NCBI GenBank assembly: GCA_025054615.1
Contig: JANWZO010000011.1
Span: 27,440 to 91,439, forward strand
Length of the DNA: 64,000 nucleotides
Direction: 5' to 3'
DNA from: Kiritimatiellia bacterium
GTDB lineage: Bacteria; Verrucomicrobiota; Kiritimatiellia; CAIVKH01
Shown here piece by piece: positions 48,315 through 57,548 of the stretch. Under the pieces are notes generated by a model. It worked only from the letters and a program-made list of their open reading frames with translations, ran no database searches and was not told the DNA's origin. The translations under genes were made by a program, and so were the position numbers. How positions within the stretch are numbered: position 1 is the stretch's first letter; each line of letters starts with the position of its first letter.

Positions 48315-49024
48315 GCGTGAGACGTACGCTGCCTTTGTCCCTTGGAGCGCTGATTCTGTTGGCCGCCGGATGCGGCAGAACGGGTGATCCCCACGCTGCC
48401 TGGCGCGAGACCGTTTCCCAGCTATCCACCTTTCCCGCCTATACATCCGGCCGCTACGCGGCCTCGATGGCGGTTTCGAACCTGCTTGACCGCGGCGACC
48501 ACGGGTTCGGATTTTTTGAGGATGGCGCTGGCCTCGTGATGCATCGCGGGACCGCCTGCCGGATCGACGCCGACGGTCGAGCACAGCCCGCGGTCCGAGA
48601 AGCAGCCATCGCCTTCGCGATCGCCACCTGGTTTGAACCGGACGATATCTTCTCGGTCGTCAATCTGAACGACCGCGTTTTCAGGAATTCGATGAACTGG
48701 AAGAAACCCGATACAGGCCACGTCCAGGCGATCCGGGTCGAGGGCCGATTCAAATTCGTGACCCTTCTGCCGCCGGGCACGCTGGCGCGTTCCGGATCGT
48801 TGCAACAGGGCGGGACCCGAACCCTCGAGCAGGTGAACGGCGCGCTTGTCGGATTTCGCATGCCCGAAAGCGCAGGAAACAGTGTGCCGGCGGGCTTCAA
48901 CTTTTATTTCATAGCGGCCGATTTCTCCGCTGGCGGGGAAGCGAGCCAATTTGAGTTGGCGGGCGGACGCATCGAGATCGATATCACCCCCAACCTGCAT
49001 CTGGTGTTGCCGACCACGCGGTAG
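48311..49024 (+). CDS. Acetolactate-decarboxylase-fold lipoprotein lacking the metal ligands
   Basis: 237 aa. Signal peptide with lipobox LAAGC (Cys21). The body has the BudA-family landmarks LLDRGDHGFGFFEDGAG and NGALVGFRMPESAGNSVPAGFN. In known enzymes the zinc ligands His194, His196 and His207 lie in GYHLHF and GGHV; here those positions read GFNFYF and GGEA (Asn197, Tyr199, Glu210). The enzyme is therefore probably inactive and may have a binding role. It overlaps the LMF gene by ATGA. Confidence 0.75.
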   Translation: MSVRRTLPLSLGALILLAAGCGRTGDPHAAWRETVSQLSTFPAYTSGRYAASMAVSNLLDRGDHGFGFFEDGAGLVMHRGTACRIDADGRAQPAVREAAIAFAIATWFEPDDIFSVVNLNDRVFRNSMNWKKPDTGHVQAIRVEGRFKFVTLLPPGTLARSGSLQQGGTRTLEQVNGALVGFRMPESAGNSVPAGFNFYFIAADFSAGGEASQFELAGGRIEIDITPNLHLVLPTTR

Positions 49025-49061
49025 GGCGCGCGAAGGGTAGGAACGACGCGTAGGCGGCCCG

Positions 49062-50615
49062 CTAGCCCACCAAGGTTTCGCCCATCGCAATGGTGACGAG
49101 ATCGGTCATGTCGCGGAACGAAAACGGCTTTTGCAGCAGAAAAACCTTCCGCATTTGTAGCAATCGTTTGAGATCGGGGTGTTCGGCGCTGAACCCGCTG
49201 ATGAGGATCACCGGCGTCCGATACTGGTTCTGGCGCAGCCACGTGCAAAATTCGACGCCGTCCAGGTCCGGCATGCTGAAGTCGTAGATGAGCAGGTCGG
49301 GCGCGGCGCCGGCGGCCAGCTTTTTTCGAATGCACTCGCCCGATTCGCAGGACTCCACCGTGTGACGTTCCGCCTCCAGAATGCGGCGGCACAGCTCCCG
49401 GACAGCGGGATCGTCATCGGCCACCCAGATCGTGCTGGGCGCGAGGCGGCGTCGAACTTGTTTGGCGGCCGACCGGACGGGTTCGTGCGAGATTGGGAAC
49501 GTGATCTGGGCGGTTCCCGCCGCGGCGGGTGCGCCCTCCTCGGCCACTTCAACCACAATTTGTTCCGCGCCGCCCTCGCGGATGTTTTTGGTGTACACGC
49601 GAAGCCGCGCGCCGGGCGTAGCGCTCTCATGCGCGTGACGAAGCATATTTTGCAGGACTGAAGCCACGGCGTTGGGCGCGGCCGGGACGCGGTCGATTTC
49701 GGCGTTCCGATGCAGCGTGAACCGATCCGCGGGCAGTCCGGCCGCCTGGAGACGGGCCGCCGCCTCCAACAGTTGTTCGTGCAACGAGCAGACGGGCTCC
49801 TCCTCGCGGTTCGATGCCGCGGCAGCCAGTATTTCCTCTGTCAGTCGCCGGCCCTGTTGCGCGGCTTCCGCAACGCGATTTAGCGCGGCCACCGCATCCG
49901 CGGGCATGTCGGTTTTGGCGAGCACCAGGGACGTGTACCCGAGGATGATCGAAAGCAGGTTGCTAAACTGATGAGCAGCCCCTTCGGCGAGAGCGCCCAA
50001 GCTCGACCATGAATCTGCCGCGTCGCCGGCGGCGGACAGGCCCAGTTGGATTTGCGCTTCCAGAGCCGCAGCAACCGCATCCCGAAGCCGGCGATGCAAC
50101 GCTGTGAAAGCGGCCAGCGTTTCGCCGCTTCGGATCGGTACAGCAGCGGCGGCTGGAGCGACCGCCGATTTCGGAATCCCGCTGGCAAATGCGATCTCGG
50201 TAATCTCCGCGTCAGTGAACGGCTTCTCGCGAAACTTCCCGCTGCGCAGCAGGTGCAGGTGAGCGCCGTGCACGCGGATCGGCAACACATACTCCAACAG
50301 TCCGTAAGGGCCGCGATGAAGCTGATCCTCGCCGGACCGCTCGATTTGTTGGAGCAGGGCGAGTTCGGATTCGAGAAACGCCTGTTTCGTTTCGGGCGAC
50401 TTGAGCAACACCTCCTGAACAAGGCGTTCCGAGTCGTCGAAGATTCCTCGTTCATTCCAGGCGTCAAGGGTTTGCAAAAGCCGCTTAGCCGCATGTAAGT
50501 CGAGCTTTTTGAACAGCGGTGGCGCATCCTCTCGAAGGGCAGTATCGGGAAGTTGCAACCTTCGCAACAGCGTCCGAATCTGTTGCTGAAGGTCCTGAAC
50601 GTGGGTGGTCGACAT
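49062..50615 (-). CDS. Hybrid sensor kinase-like protein with degenerate ATPase domain
   Basis: 517 aa. N-terminal sensing part (about 60-160) ending FTDAEITEIAFASGIPKS resembles a PocR/GAF-type module. The H box is EGAAHQFSNLLSIILGYTSL (His215). The catalytic domain keeps an N box-like NMLRHAHES but shows no DxGxG or GxGLG motif. A full receiver domain (Asp445 in LIYDFSMPDLDG) is at the C-terminus. It may be a phospho-acceptor or pseudo-kinase. ATG 50615 chosen because the upstream frame lacks conservation. Confidence 0.75.
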   Translation of the reverse strand: MSTTHVQDLQQQIRTLLRRLQLPDTALREDAPPLFKKLDLHAAKRLLQTLDAWNERGIFDDSERLVQEVLLKSPETKQAFLESELALLQQIERSGEDQLHRGPYGLLEYVLPIRVHGAHLHLLRSGKFREKPFTDAEITEIAFASGIPKSAVAPAAAAVPIRSGETLAAFTALHRRLRDAVAAALEAQIQLGLSAAGDAADSWSSLGALAEGAAHQFSNLLSIILGYTSLVLAKTDMPADAVAALNRVAEAAQQGRRLTEEILAAAASNREEEPVCSLHEQLLEAAARLQAAGLPADRFTLHRNAEIDRVPAAPNAVASVLQNMLRHAHESATPGARLRVYTKNIREGGAEQIVVEVAEEGAPAAAGTAQITFPISHEPVRSAAKQVRRRLAPSTIWVADDDPAVRELCRRILEAERHTVESCESGECIRKKLAAGAAPDLLIYDFSMPDLDGVEFCTWLRQNQYRTPVILISGFSAEHPDLKRLLQMRKVFLLQKPFSFRDMTDLVTIAMGETLVG

Positions 50616-50667
50616 CGGAGTAGCCGTCTCTCGGCGCAGTAATGATACCCTTTGCGGAAGTTGGCGT

Positions 50668-51537
50668 CTACGGGTTTTCGGTCTTGGAGCGTTTCCGGAA
50701 CTCAGCGACGCGCTGGCGCGCCAAAAACTCAATATAGCGCTGGCGGTAATCGGCATCCACGCGAATTCTCGTATTACGGTCCAACGAGACGATCGGAATG
50801 GTAATGACCTCGTTGCCGTCAGCCTTCAGTCGGGCTGACTCCGCATCGCGACCCTGATAGGTTCCCCTGCGCACGAGCCCGTTGGTCAGACGGAATTCCA
50901 CAAGCTGGCCGCTTGCAAAAAACGGTGCGCGCCGGTCCATTTCAGCCGTAATGCGTTGCCGCTGGTCCTGTTCAACCTTTTCCCAGTCGATGGCGGGCGC
51001 GGATTCAACATGAGGCTCCTCGGCGACCGCCGTTGTCTCAGGTTCAGGTGTGGTCGGTGCAGACGGGGCGGCCGGCTCTTCCGCGGCAGTGGCCGACGCC
51101 GGTTCGGAGGACGCTGGTGCGGGCGCTTCGGCAGCCGGCGCCGATTCGGCGGTCGCTGTGGTGGGCGCTTCGGCAGTCAGCGCTGGTTCGGTCGTCGCGG
51201 GCGCGAGCGATTCAGGCGTCGATGTCTCGGCTGACGGCTCAGGTGCGGACGGAGAAGATTCGGAATCAGCGGCGGAGGCTGGGGCGGGAACCGTCCCCGT
51301 TTCCTTGGAGCGCAGGTACAGGGTCGTGACTGCGCCGACAATGATGAGGATGAGGCCTGCAATGACCACCGGCGAGTTCTTCCGGCGTCCGCTTTCACCG
51401 ATGCGCCGGCCGGTTCGCGTGTCATAGCCGCATTCGATGCAGATGACCGCTCCGCCGGGCAGCGGTTTCCCGCAACCCGGACAATCCTGCGCATCGGAGG
51501 GCGGTTGCTCTTTTTTCAATTGCAGACGTTGACTCAC
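50668..51537 (-). CDS. Zinc-ribbon membrane protein with Pro/Ala-rich linker
   Basis: 289 aa. An N-terminal zinc ribbon (CPGCGKPL ... CIECGYD), one membrane helix (PVVIAGLILIIVGAVTTLYL), a long Ala/Pro/Glu/Thr-rich linker (about residues 80-180) and a C-terminal SHD1-like module (GQLVEFRLTNGLVRRGTYQG, RQRYIEFLARQR). GTG start with GGGAGG 6 nt upstream. Of unknown function, and not clearly in one operon with the neighbouring kinases. Confidence 0.65.
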   Translation of the reverse strand: MSQRLQLKKEQPPSDAQDCPGCGKPLPGGAVICIECGYDTRTGRRIGESGRRKNSPVVIAGLILIIVGAVTTLYLRSKETGTVPAPASAADSESSPSAPEPSAETSTPESLAPATTEPALTAEAPTTATAESAPAAEAPAPASSEPASATAAEEPAAPSAPTTPEPETTAVAEEPHVESAPAIDWEKVEQDQRQRITAEMDRRAPFFASGQLVEFRLTNGLVRRGTYQGRDAESARLKADGNEVITIPIVSLDRNTRIRVDADYRQRYIEFLARQRVAEFRKRSKTENP

Positions 51538-51618
51538 ATTAGACCTCCCATCATTCGCATCGTAAGCGATTGGGATGCCCAAAACAAGATTGCGAGGGGC
51601 TCTCTGTCGTGACGCTTT

Positions 51619-51728
51619 GAAAATGTCTCCTCGCAAACTCGATGGAAATGACCCCACGGCGGCGGCCGGAGGGCCGTAGCGATGGGAGAACTTCGAATGA
51701 GTCAGAAGGAGCGAACGAGGCTGAAGGC
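51619..51728 (+). repeat. Family C element, copy 2
   Basis: Plus-strand copy of the element at 46229-46340, sharing GAAAATGTC, TCGATGGAAA, GGAGGG, GAACTTCGAA and AGCGAACGAGGCTGAA in the same order. It is about 300 bp from a family B element, as in copy 1. Confidence 0.65.
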
Positions 51729-52029
51729 AATGAGTCGGGAACAGGCGTACGAGGCATGCGCAGAACGCTATTCGAGGGTTGGGCCGACAGCTCCGGCAAC
51801 AGCGTCATCCTCATGATTTGTAGCCAGGCTCGTCGAGCGACGTGAATTTCCGGTGCCAACGGCACTGGCTAAAGCATCTTTACCGTCCGACCCCGATACT
51901 GGTTTTCTGCGATCAGATCGCGATTGCGAATTCGAAGGCCAGCCCTTTGCGACTGGCGAAATTTTGGCGGGAGGTGCCGCCCATGTCGGGGCGGCTTGCA
52001 TCGCTTGCCCTCCCAAAATGACTGGCAGA

Positions 52030-52130
52030 GTGGAACGGCTCCTGCCTAGGAGGCGCAATGGAGGGCGCCGTTCCGGGTTATATTTTCGGACTCCAGCAGG
52101 AATATGGACGGCGTCCCTCCAGCAGGAAAG
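52030..52130 (-). repeat. Family B partial copy 3
   Basis: On the minus strand it reads GGAGGGACGCCGTCC and GGAACGGCGCCCTCCATT, the two characteristic arms of copies 1 and 2, separated by about 40 bp of A/T-rich sequence. Shorter and less regular than the other copies. Confidence 0.6.
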
Positions 52131-52180
52131 GGAACATTTCTAACGAGTCAAAACAGGGGCATTTCTAACGAGTTTTGACG
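52131..52180. mobile_element. Possible insertion-sequence end remnant
   Basis: Two tandem words, GGAACATTTCTAACGAGT (52131-52148) and GGGGCATTTCTAACGAGT (52156-52173), followed by TTTTGACG. Similar repeated words lie at the ends of some insertion sequences, from memory of pattern only. No transposase is nearby. Confidence 0.35.
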
Positions 52181-52211
52181 ATCGCGAGGGGATCTTGACT
52201 AACGGGTCGGT

Positions 52212-54587
52212 TCAGGGATTCGGGGGAATTGAGTCCGACCGATCCCATTCGATGACAAACGGCAGGCGCAGCGCATAGCTGTTGGCGTCCATCCACCAGC
52301 CATCGGGCCGCATCGCGAGGGCGTGCTCGTTGCCGTGTTCGTTATTCGGTTCGGGGTGGCCCCAGTTCTCAAAACGCCACCCTTCCTGCGTGATCCAGCG
52401 CCAGAACGATTCGGTTCCCTCGTCGGTTCCTCCCAGCCAGAGCGTTCGACCCAGAGGCGGCATCGAAAAGGTATTGAGCAACCATTCATTTTCCGCGCGA
52501 GTGGTCGCGGTGGCCAGGTGCCCGCCATGCCGTTTGGCAAAATCCGCCGCCTCATACCAGTTCATGGGGGTCATGATCAGCGCGTAGATTCGGCCTTGGA
52601 ATGTTGGCGCCTTATCAGGAGGTTGCCCAGGCCGCTCGATCAGGGTCTGCAGATGGTCCACGGCGGTTTGCAGCGCGGCGCGCGCGCGTTCCAATGCCGG
52701 CACATTTGTCAGTCCGACCATCGCGCGGTCGATTTCGCGGCGCGCGTCCTCGAATCGTCGCTCGGCGAGCGCCTGAATCGCCGAGCCGACGAATGCTGCG
52801 AAGGTGCCGTCATTGACCTTCAACTGCTCCAGCGTCGTCATTCCGCTAAGAGGCGAAAGGTCGGTGACCTTTGCTTCGGTGATGTCGAGGGAAACGAGCG
52901 GAATGCCGCGCAATGGATCCAGGTCGGTGATCCGCTGGCCCGGCGTCAGATTCGCAAACGAGAAATGGAGTCGGTTCGACTGGTCGAAAACCAAATTGGC
53001 CCCCTGGCCAGGCCATACGGCGTCGATCTGTTCGCGGAACGCGCGAAGCGCGCTGACCTGCGAGGCGTGGGATGCCCGCGGGGGGACCAGGACGAGATTG
53101 AACGTGGCGCTGTCCGTGACCACGCGTTCGCGATTACGGGCCCGGTCCGGCGCGCCTACCCAGTATTCGCCGTTGACGTGAAACTTGAACGGCCACTCCG
53201 CGCGGGTTGAAAACATAAATCCCGGTTTGCGCAGCTCAAATCGATCGGGCCCCACGGGGTTCATTCGCCATTCGGGGTCTTCTTTCGCCCAGCCATTGAA
53301 GGCGCCGGCAACAAAGACTCGCGTCACGGCTCCGATCTCGCGCACGTGAGCCAGACGGCCGTTGTCATGCCGAGCGGTCTCAAAACGGGTGGGCTCGAAC
53401 ACGAATACCAAATCGTCGCCGTCCTGGGCATATCCGTAGATGCCGTCGTCATAGCGGACGGCAATCGGCGGCGATGGCGAGGACCGGCCGAATTCCTGCC
53501 ACAAGACCGCGGTTGCAAGCGCCGCAGCGAGCAGCGCCGAGGCAATGATGGCTGTCCGCATCCCAACCGATGTCGGGGCTGGCTTGGGCGTATCCAGGTA
53601 GGCGGAGATCGCCCGCGCAAGCTCGCCCGCGTTTTGATACCGGTCATCCCGAGATTTGGCCAGCGCCTTCAAGACGATACGATCCAGGGCGGCGTCACAG
53701 AGGGGCCCGTCCGGCCCCTTCAATTTACCCATCCGGGCGAGCACGCGGCTGGGCGGCTGTGGGCGGACCGAGATGATCGTGTCTAACACGTGGCGAAGTT
53801 CATCTCGGACCTCGTACGGAAATTCGCCCGTGATCATCTGGAACAGGATGACGCCCAGCGCGTAGACGTCTGTTCGCGTATCAACCTGGTTGGCATTGCC
53901 GCGGGCCTGTTCGGGGCTGGCCCACTCGAGCGACCCCACGAATTCGCTGAGTTGCGTGGTGCTCGCGTTCGGCGCTCCGCCATCGGCGACCGGCGCATGC
54001 GCCAGCCCGAAATCAAGGATATGGGGCTCGCCGTAAGAATCGATGATGATGTTGGCGGGCTTCAGGTCGCGGTGCACAATGCCGCGCAGGTGCGCGGCAT
54101 TGACCGCCTCGCAGATGCGCCGAAATAATTTGAGCAGCTCGGCGATGTCCGCGCGGGTGAGCGCTTCGTTTCGGTCGCGGCGAAAGTCGCGCAGGAACTC
54201 ATGCAGCGGTCGACCGTCGACGTAATTCATGACGAAATAGAGTGAACCGTCCGCCGTCTCCCCGCGGTCGATCACGGAAACGATGTTGGGGTGATCGAGC
54301 GCCGCGAGGATCCTCACCTCCTGGTTCATTCGCTCGCGGTCGGCCTCGGCCGCATACGGCCCCCCGAAAATGATTTTCAGCGCTACGCGCCGACCCGTAG
54401 ATTTCTGGACGGCAAGAAAAACAGCGGCTTGGCCACCGCGCTGGATCTCCTCGATGAGCTGGTAGCCATTGATTTCGAGCGGCGGCTCTTGCCCCTGTAC
54501 GCCGCTGGCCGTGTCCTCGTCCGGAAGGGATCCGACCTCGATCCCGTCCTCGTCTTCCTCTTCTTCAGGGCGTCGATTCCAGCTCAC
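52212..54587 (-). CDS. Ser/Thr protein kinase with glycogen-binding, LRR-like and C-type-lectin-like extracellular modules
   Basis: 791 aa. Cytoplasmic Hanks kinase: Lys71 in VALKII, HRD (172-174) in GIVHRDLKPANI, DFG (192-194). One membrane helix near 345-365 (TAIIASALLAAALATAVLW). Outside: an E-set/CBM48-like module (RVFVAGAFNGWAKED ... FKFHVNGEYWVG), a short LRR-like stretch (DLDPLRGIPLVSLDI, KVTDLSPLSGMTTLEQL), and a C-terminal C-type lectin-like domain (TPMNWYEAADFAKRHGGHLA, WLGGTDEG, FENWGHPEPNN). GTG start 54587. Confidence 0.85.
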   Translation of the reverse strand: MSWNRRPEEEEDEDGIEVGSLPDEDTASGVQGQEPPLEINGYQLIEEIQRGGQAAVFLAVQKSTGRRVALKIIFGGPYAAEADRERMNQEVRILAALDHPNIVSVIDRGETADGSLYFVMNYVDGRPLHEFLRDFRRDRNEALTRADIAELLKLFRRICEAVNAAHLRGIVHRDLKPANIIIDSYGEPHILDFGLAHAPVADGGAPNASTTQLSEFVGSLEWASPEQARGNANQVDTRTDVYALGVILFQMITGEFPYEVRDELRHVLDTIISVRPQPPSRVLARMGKLKGPDGPLCDAALDRIVLKALAKSRDDRYQNAGELARAISAYLDTPKPAPTSVGMRTAIIASALLAAALATAVLWQEFGRSSPSPPIAVRYDDGIYGYAQDGDDLVFVFEPTRFETARHDNGRLAHVREIGAVTRVFVAGAFNGWAKEDPEWRMNPVGPDRFELRKPGFMFSTRAEWPFKFHVNGEYWVGAPDRARNRERVVTDSATFNLVLVPPRASHASQVSALRAFREQIDAVWPGQGANLVFDQSNRLHFSFANLTPGQRITDLDPLRGIPLVSLDITEAKVTDLSPLSGMTTLEQLKVNDGTFAAFVGSAIQALAERRFEDARREIDRAMVGLTNVPALERARAALQTAVDHLQTLIERPGQPPDKAPTFQGRIYALIMTPMNWYEAADFAKRHGGHLATATTRAENEWLLNTFSMPPLGRTLWLGGTDEGTESFWRWITQEGWRFENWGHPEPNNEHGNEHALAMRPDGWWMDANSYALRLPFVIEWDRSDSIPPNP

Positions 54588-54644
54588 GAATGTAGTATAT
54601 CATGCGCCGACGATCGTTCCCAACCGGATTTCGGACGGCCAGGG

Positions 54645-55664
54645 ATGTCTCCGCTCATCAGCGTGCTCATGCCTATTCGCAATGCGGCTGCGACGCTTCC
54701 GACCGCCCTGGAAAGCCTTCGGCGACAGACCTTGCAGGATTTTGAACTCATAGCCGTGGACCATGGCTCGGACGACGAGAGCCGGGCCTTGCTTGAGGGC
54801 GCGCGCGGCGCGTTCCGGGACCTGCGGATTGTCAGCGTCCCGCGAGACCTGCCATTCGCCGAGGCGCTCAATGAGGGTCTGCGGCAGGCCCGCGGCGAAT
54901 GGATCGCGCGAATGGATGCGGATGACGAGAGTACGCCCGAACGCCTGGAGACGCAGTGGCGGGTGGCCTGGTCGGACCCGAGCCTCGACGTTGTGGCCTG
55001 TAGGGTCCGCTTCGGCGGAGACCGCGCCAATCGTGCCGGATACGCCCGATACGTCGACTGGATCAACACGCTGCTGACGCACGAGGAGATGGCCCGTGCC
55101 CGGTTCCGGGAATCCCCTTTGGCACATCCGTCAGTCCTGATCCGGCGCGGGGCGTTTGAGCGATTCGGCGCCTATCGAGCCGGCGCCTTTCCGGAAGATT
55201 ATGAACTTTGGCTGAGGTGGTTTGAAGCCGGCGCCCGCTTCGCAAAATGTCCCGAAACCCTTCTGACATGGAATGACCCTCCACGCCGACTTTCGCGAAC
55301 AGATCCGCGGTACTCCTTTGAGGCCTTTTATCGCGTCAAGGCCGGTTATCTGGCTCGATGGCTGGCCGCGAACAATCCGCATCATCCGGATGTACTCGTT
55401 ATCGGCGCAGGCCGCGTCACCCGCCGCCGCGTGGAGTTTTTCATGGAAGCGGGCATACGGGTCGCAGCCTGGTCGGATCTCGACCCCCGCAAGGTCGGGC
55501 GGCGATATCACGGGGCGCCGGTCATCCACCACGAGGAGATCCCGCCGCCGGGCGAGTGTTTTATCGTGACTTGCGTCTCCGCAATCGGCGCACCGGAATC
55601 GATCCGGTCGATGCTTCTGTCGCGGGGCTACATGCCCGGGCGCGACTTCATCGAAGCCGCCTGA
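54645..55664 (+). CDS. Glycosyltransferase family 2 with a C-terminal Rossmann-like domain
   Basis: 339 aa. GT-A fold: ISVLMPIRNAAATLPTALES at the start and a DDE/DAD-type metal site in WIARMDADDESTP; acceptor-side HPSVLIRRGAF and PEDYELWLRW. The C-terminal 100 residues (VLVIGAGRVTRRRVEFF) look like a small nucleotide-binding domain, unusual for GT2. ATG 54645 chosen; the longer open frame belongs to the antisense of the kinase gene. Confidence 0.85.
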   Translation: MSPLISVLMPIRNAAATLPTALESLRRQTLQDFELIAVDHGSDDESRALLEGARGAFRDLRIVSVPRDLPFAEALNEGLRQARGEWIARMDADDESTPERLETQWRVAWSDPSLDVVACRVRFGGDRANRAGYARYVDWINTLLTHEEMARARFRESPLAHPSVLIRRGAFERFGAYRAGAFPEDYELWLRWFEAGARFAKCPETLLTWNDPPRRLSRTDPRYSFEAFYRVKAGYLARWLAANNPHHPDVLVIGAGRVTRRRVEFFMEAGIRVAAWSDLDPRKVGRRYHGAPVIHHEEIPPPGECFIVTCVSAIGAPESIRSMLLSRGYMPGRDFIEAA

Positions 55665-55733
55665 ATCGTGCGCCAAAGGCGGGACCGAATGGGGTTTTGC
55701 CGGTCGGAACGACTCTGATACTCTCGCCTACGC

Positions 55734-57548
55734 ATGGGCAAACCAACAACCATCCGCGTTCTACCCGACGCGGTGATCAACAAAATCGCTGCGGGGGAGG
55801 TGGTGGAGCGGCCGGCGTCCGTGGTCAAGGAGCTGGTCGAGAACTCGATCGATGCCGGGGCGTCCTCGATCCTCGTCGACCTTGTCGGCGGTGGGAAAAC
55901 CGCCGTGGTGGTTTCGGACGACGGCGCCGGCATGACGCGGGACGACGCGCTGCTGTCTATCGAGCGCCACGCCACGAGCAAGATCCGGGATATTAGCGAT
56001 ATTGAGCGCATTTCGACCCTCGGCTTCCGCGGCGAGGCCCTTGCCGCGGTGGCCGCCGTATCGCGCTTTACACTGACCACGCGGCCCCGCGATGAGGAGG
56101 CGGGGACCGAAATTACCGTCTCCGGCGGAACCATCGTGGATGTTCGCGAGGTCGGTTGCGCGCCGGGGACGACGGTTTCGGTTAAGCACCTGTTTTTCAA
56201 CGTTCCGGCGCGCCGGAAATTTTTACGGAGCGAACAAACCGAACTGGCTCATGCGCGGCAGGTCTTTCTGGTCCACGCCCTCGCGCACACGGGCATCGCG
56301 TGGACCTTGCGCGTGGACGAGCGCGAGGTGTGCAGGCTTCCCGGCGGCTCCACGCTGGAGGAGCGGTTGCGTGACCTCTTCGGCCCCGACTTCCTGGACG
56401 GGCTGCGCCGAATTGAGGGCGGCGACGAACGGGTGCGGGTGCGCGGTTTTGCCAGCCTCCCCCAGGTGAACCGCGCAGACCGCTCCGAACAGTACATTTT
56501 CGTGAATGGCCGCCCAGCCACCGCGGCCGTCATCAGCTATGCGGTCGCCGAGGCTTATAACAACCTGATTCCGCGCGGGCGGCATCCGGTCCTGTTCCTG
56601 TTCATCGACCTGCCGCCGACGGATGTGGATGTGAATGTCCACCCTACGAAGAAGGAGGTTCGGTTCCGAAATGTAGCGCGAGTCCGCGATGCGCTTCTGG
56701 GAGCCCTTCGCGAAGCCCTTGCGCTCGGGGAAGAGCCGCTTCCGCGCAAAACCGCGCTCGGCGCGTTGCTCGCGGCATCGCGCGCGCTGCCCGCGTTTCG
56801 CGTGGTGGATCTTCCCGAACTTCCGGCCTTTTCTTATCCGCGGCTCGAGCCATCAAAAGCTGCCGAACCAGCGACCGGCGCCCCTGCGGCGTCCAGTGTC
56901 CTGTCGGAAGAGAGCCGGAAACCGACCGAGCCGGGCTCGGCGGTGGAAGGGCCGAGCCGGAAAGCGCCGTGGTCGTGGTGCCGTATTCTGGGCCAGGCCG
57001 GCGGGCTGTATGTGGTGTTGGAGACGGAAGACGGACTCATCCTGATGGACCCGCACGCTGCGCATGAACGCGTGATGTTTGAACAAATGATGCGTAGCGT
57101 GCTGGCGCGGGACGTTCGCATGCAGGGGCTTCTTGCGCCGGAGACCGTGGACCTGCCGCCGGAAGCGGCCCAGCGCGTTCGAGACCATCTCCCCACGCTG
57201 CGCTCAATGGGATTCGGCGTTGCCGAGTTCGGCGGCGATACCTTTGTTGTCGACGCGCTGCCCACGTTTTTGGGACCGGTCTCACCGCGCGCCGTGCTGG
57301 CCGAGGTGACGTCCGCGCTGGAGCGGGGCGGCCGGCGGGCCGGCGCCGAGCATATGCTCGAGGAACAAATCGCCATGGCCGCGTGCAAGGCCGCGGTCAA
57401 AGCGCGGGACCGGCTTACCGTCCAGGAAATCGAAAGACTCGTGCAAGACCTCGCCGCTTGCGAAATGCCCTACACCTGCCCGCATGGCCGCCCAACGTTG
57501 ATCTACATGGGGTTCGATGAGCTTCGTCGAAAATTTGGGCGCGAATAA
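55734..57548 (+). CDS. mutL: DNA mismatch repair protein MutL, endonuclease type
   Basis: 604 aa. Links mismatch recognition by MutS to strand excision. GHKL ATPase motifs: ENSIDAGAS, DDGAGM, GFRGEAL. The C-terminal domain carries DPHAAHERVMFE, the equivalent of the DQHA(X)2E(X)4E endonuclease motif (Gln to Pro), together with ACKAAVK and CPHGRPT, so this is the nicking type found in bacteria without MutH. A variable linker (about residues 345-410) separates the domains. Confidence 0.94.
   Translation: MGKPTTIRVLPDAVINKIAAGEVVERPASVVKELVENSIDAGASSILVDLVGGGKTAVVVSDDGAGMTRDDALLSIERHATSKIRDISDIERISTLGFRGEALAAVAAVSRFTLTTRPRDEEAGTEITVSGGTIVDVREVGCAPGTTVSVKHLFFNVPARRKFLRSEQTELAHARQVFLVHALAHTGIAWTLRVDEREVCRLPGGSTLEERLRDLFGPDFLDGLRRIEGGDERVRVRGFASLPQVNRADRSEQYIFVNGRPATAAVISYAVAEAYNNLIPRGRHPVLFLFIDLPPTDVDVNVHPTKKEVRFRNVARVRDALLGALREALALGEEPLPRKTALGALLAASRALPAFRVVDLPELPAFSYPRLEPSKAAEPATGAPAASSVLSEESRKPTEPGSAVEGPSRKAPWSWCRILGQAGGLYVVLETEDGLILMDPHAAHERVMFEQMMRSVLARDVRMQGLLAPETVDLPPEAAQRVRDHLPTLRSMGFGVAEFGGDTFVVDALPTFLGPVSPRAVLAEVTSALERGGRRAGAEHMLEEQIAMAACKAAVKARDRLTVQEIERLVQDLAACEMPYTCPHGRPTLIYMGFDELRRKFGRE

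Larger units (their letters stand above)
51538..52211. other. Gene-free region with family C, family B and IS-end remnants
   Basis: 674 bp. Contains the second family C element (51619-51728), a partial family B element (52030-52130) and a tandem pair of ACATTTCTAACGAGT-like words. No gene recognised; open frames are not supported by ribosome sites. Confidence 0.6.
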
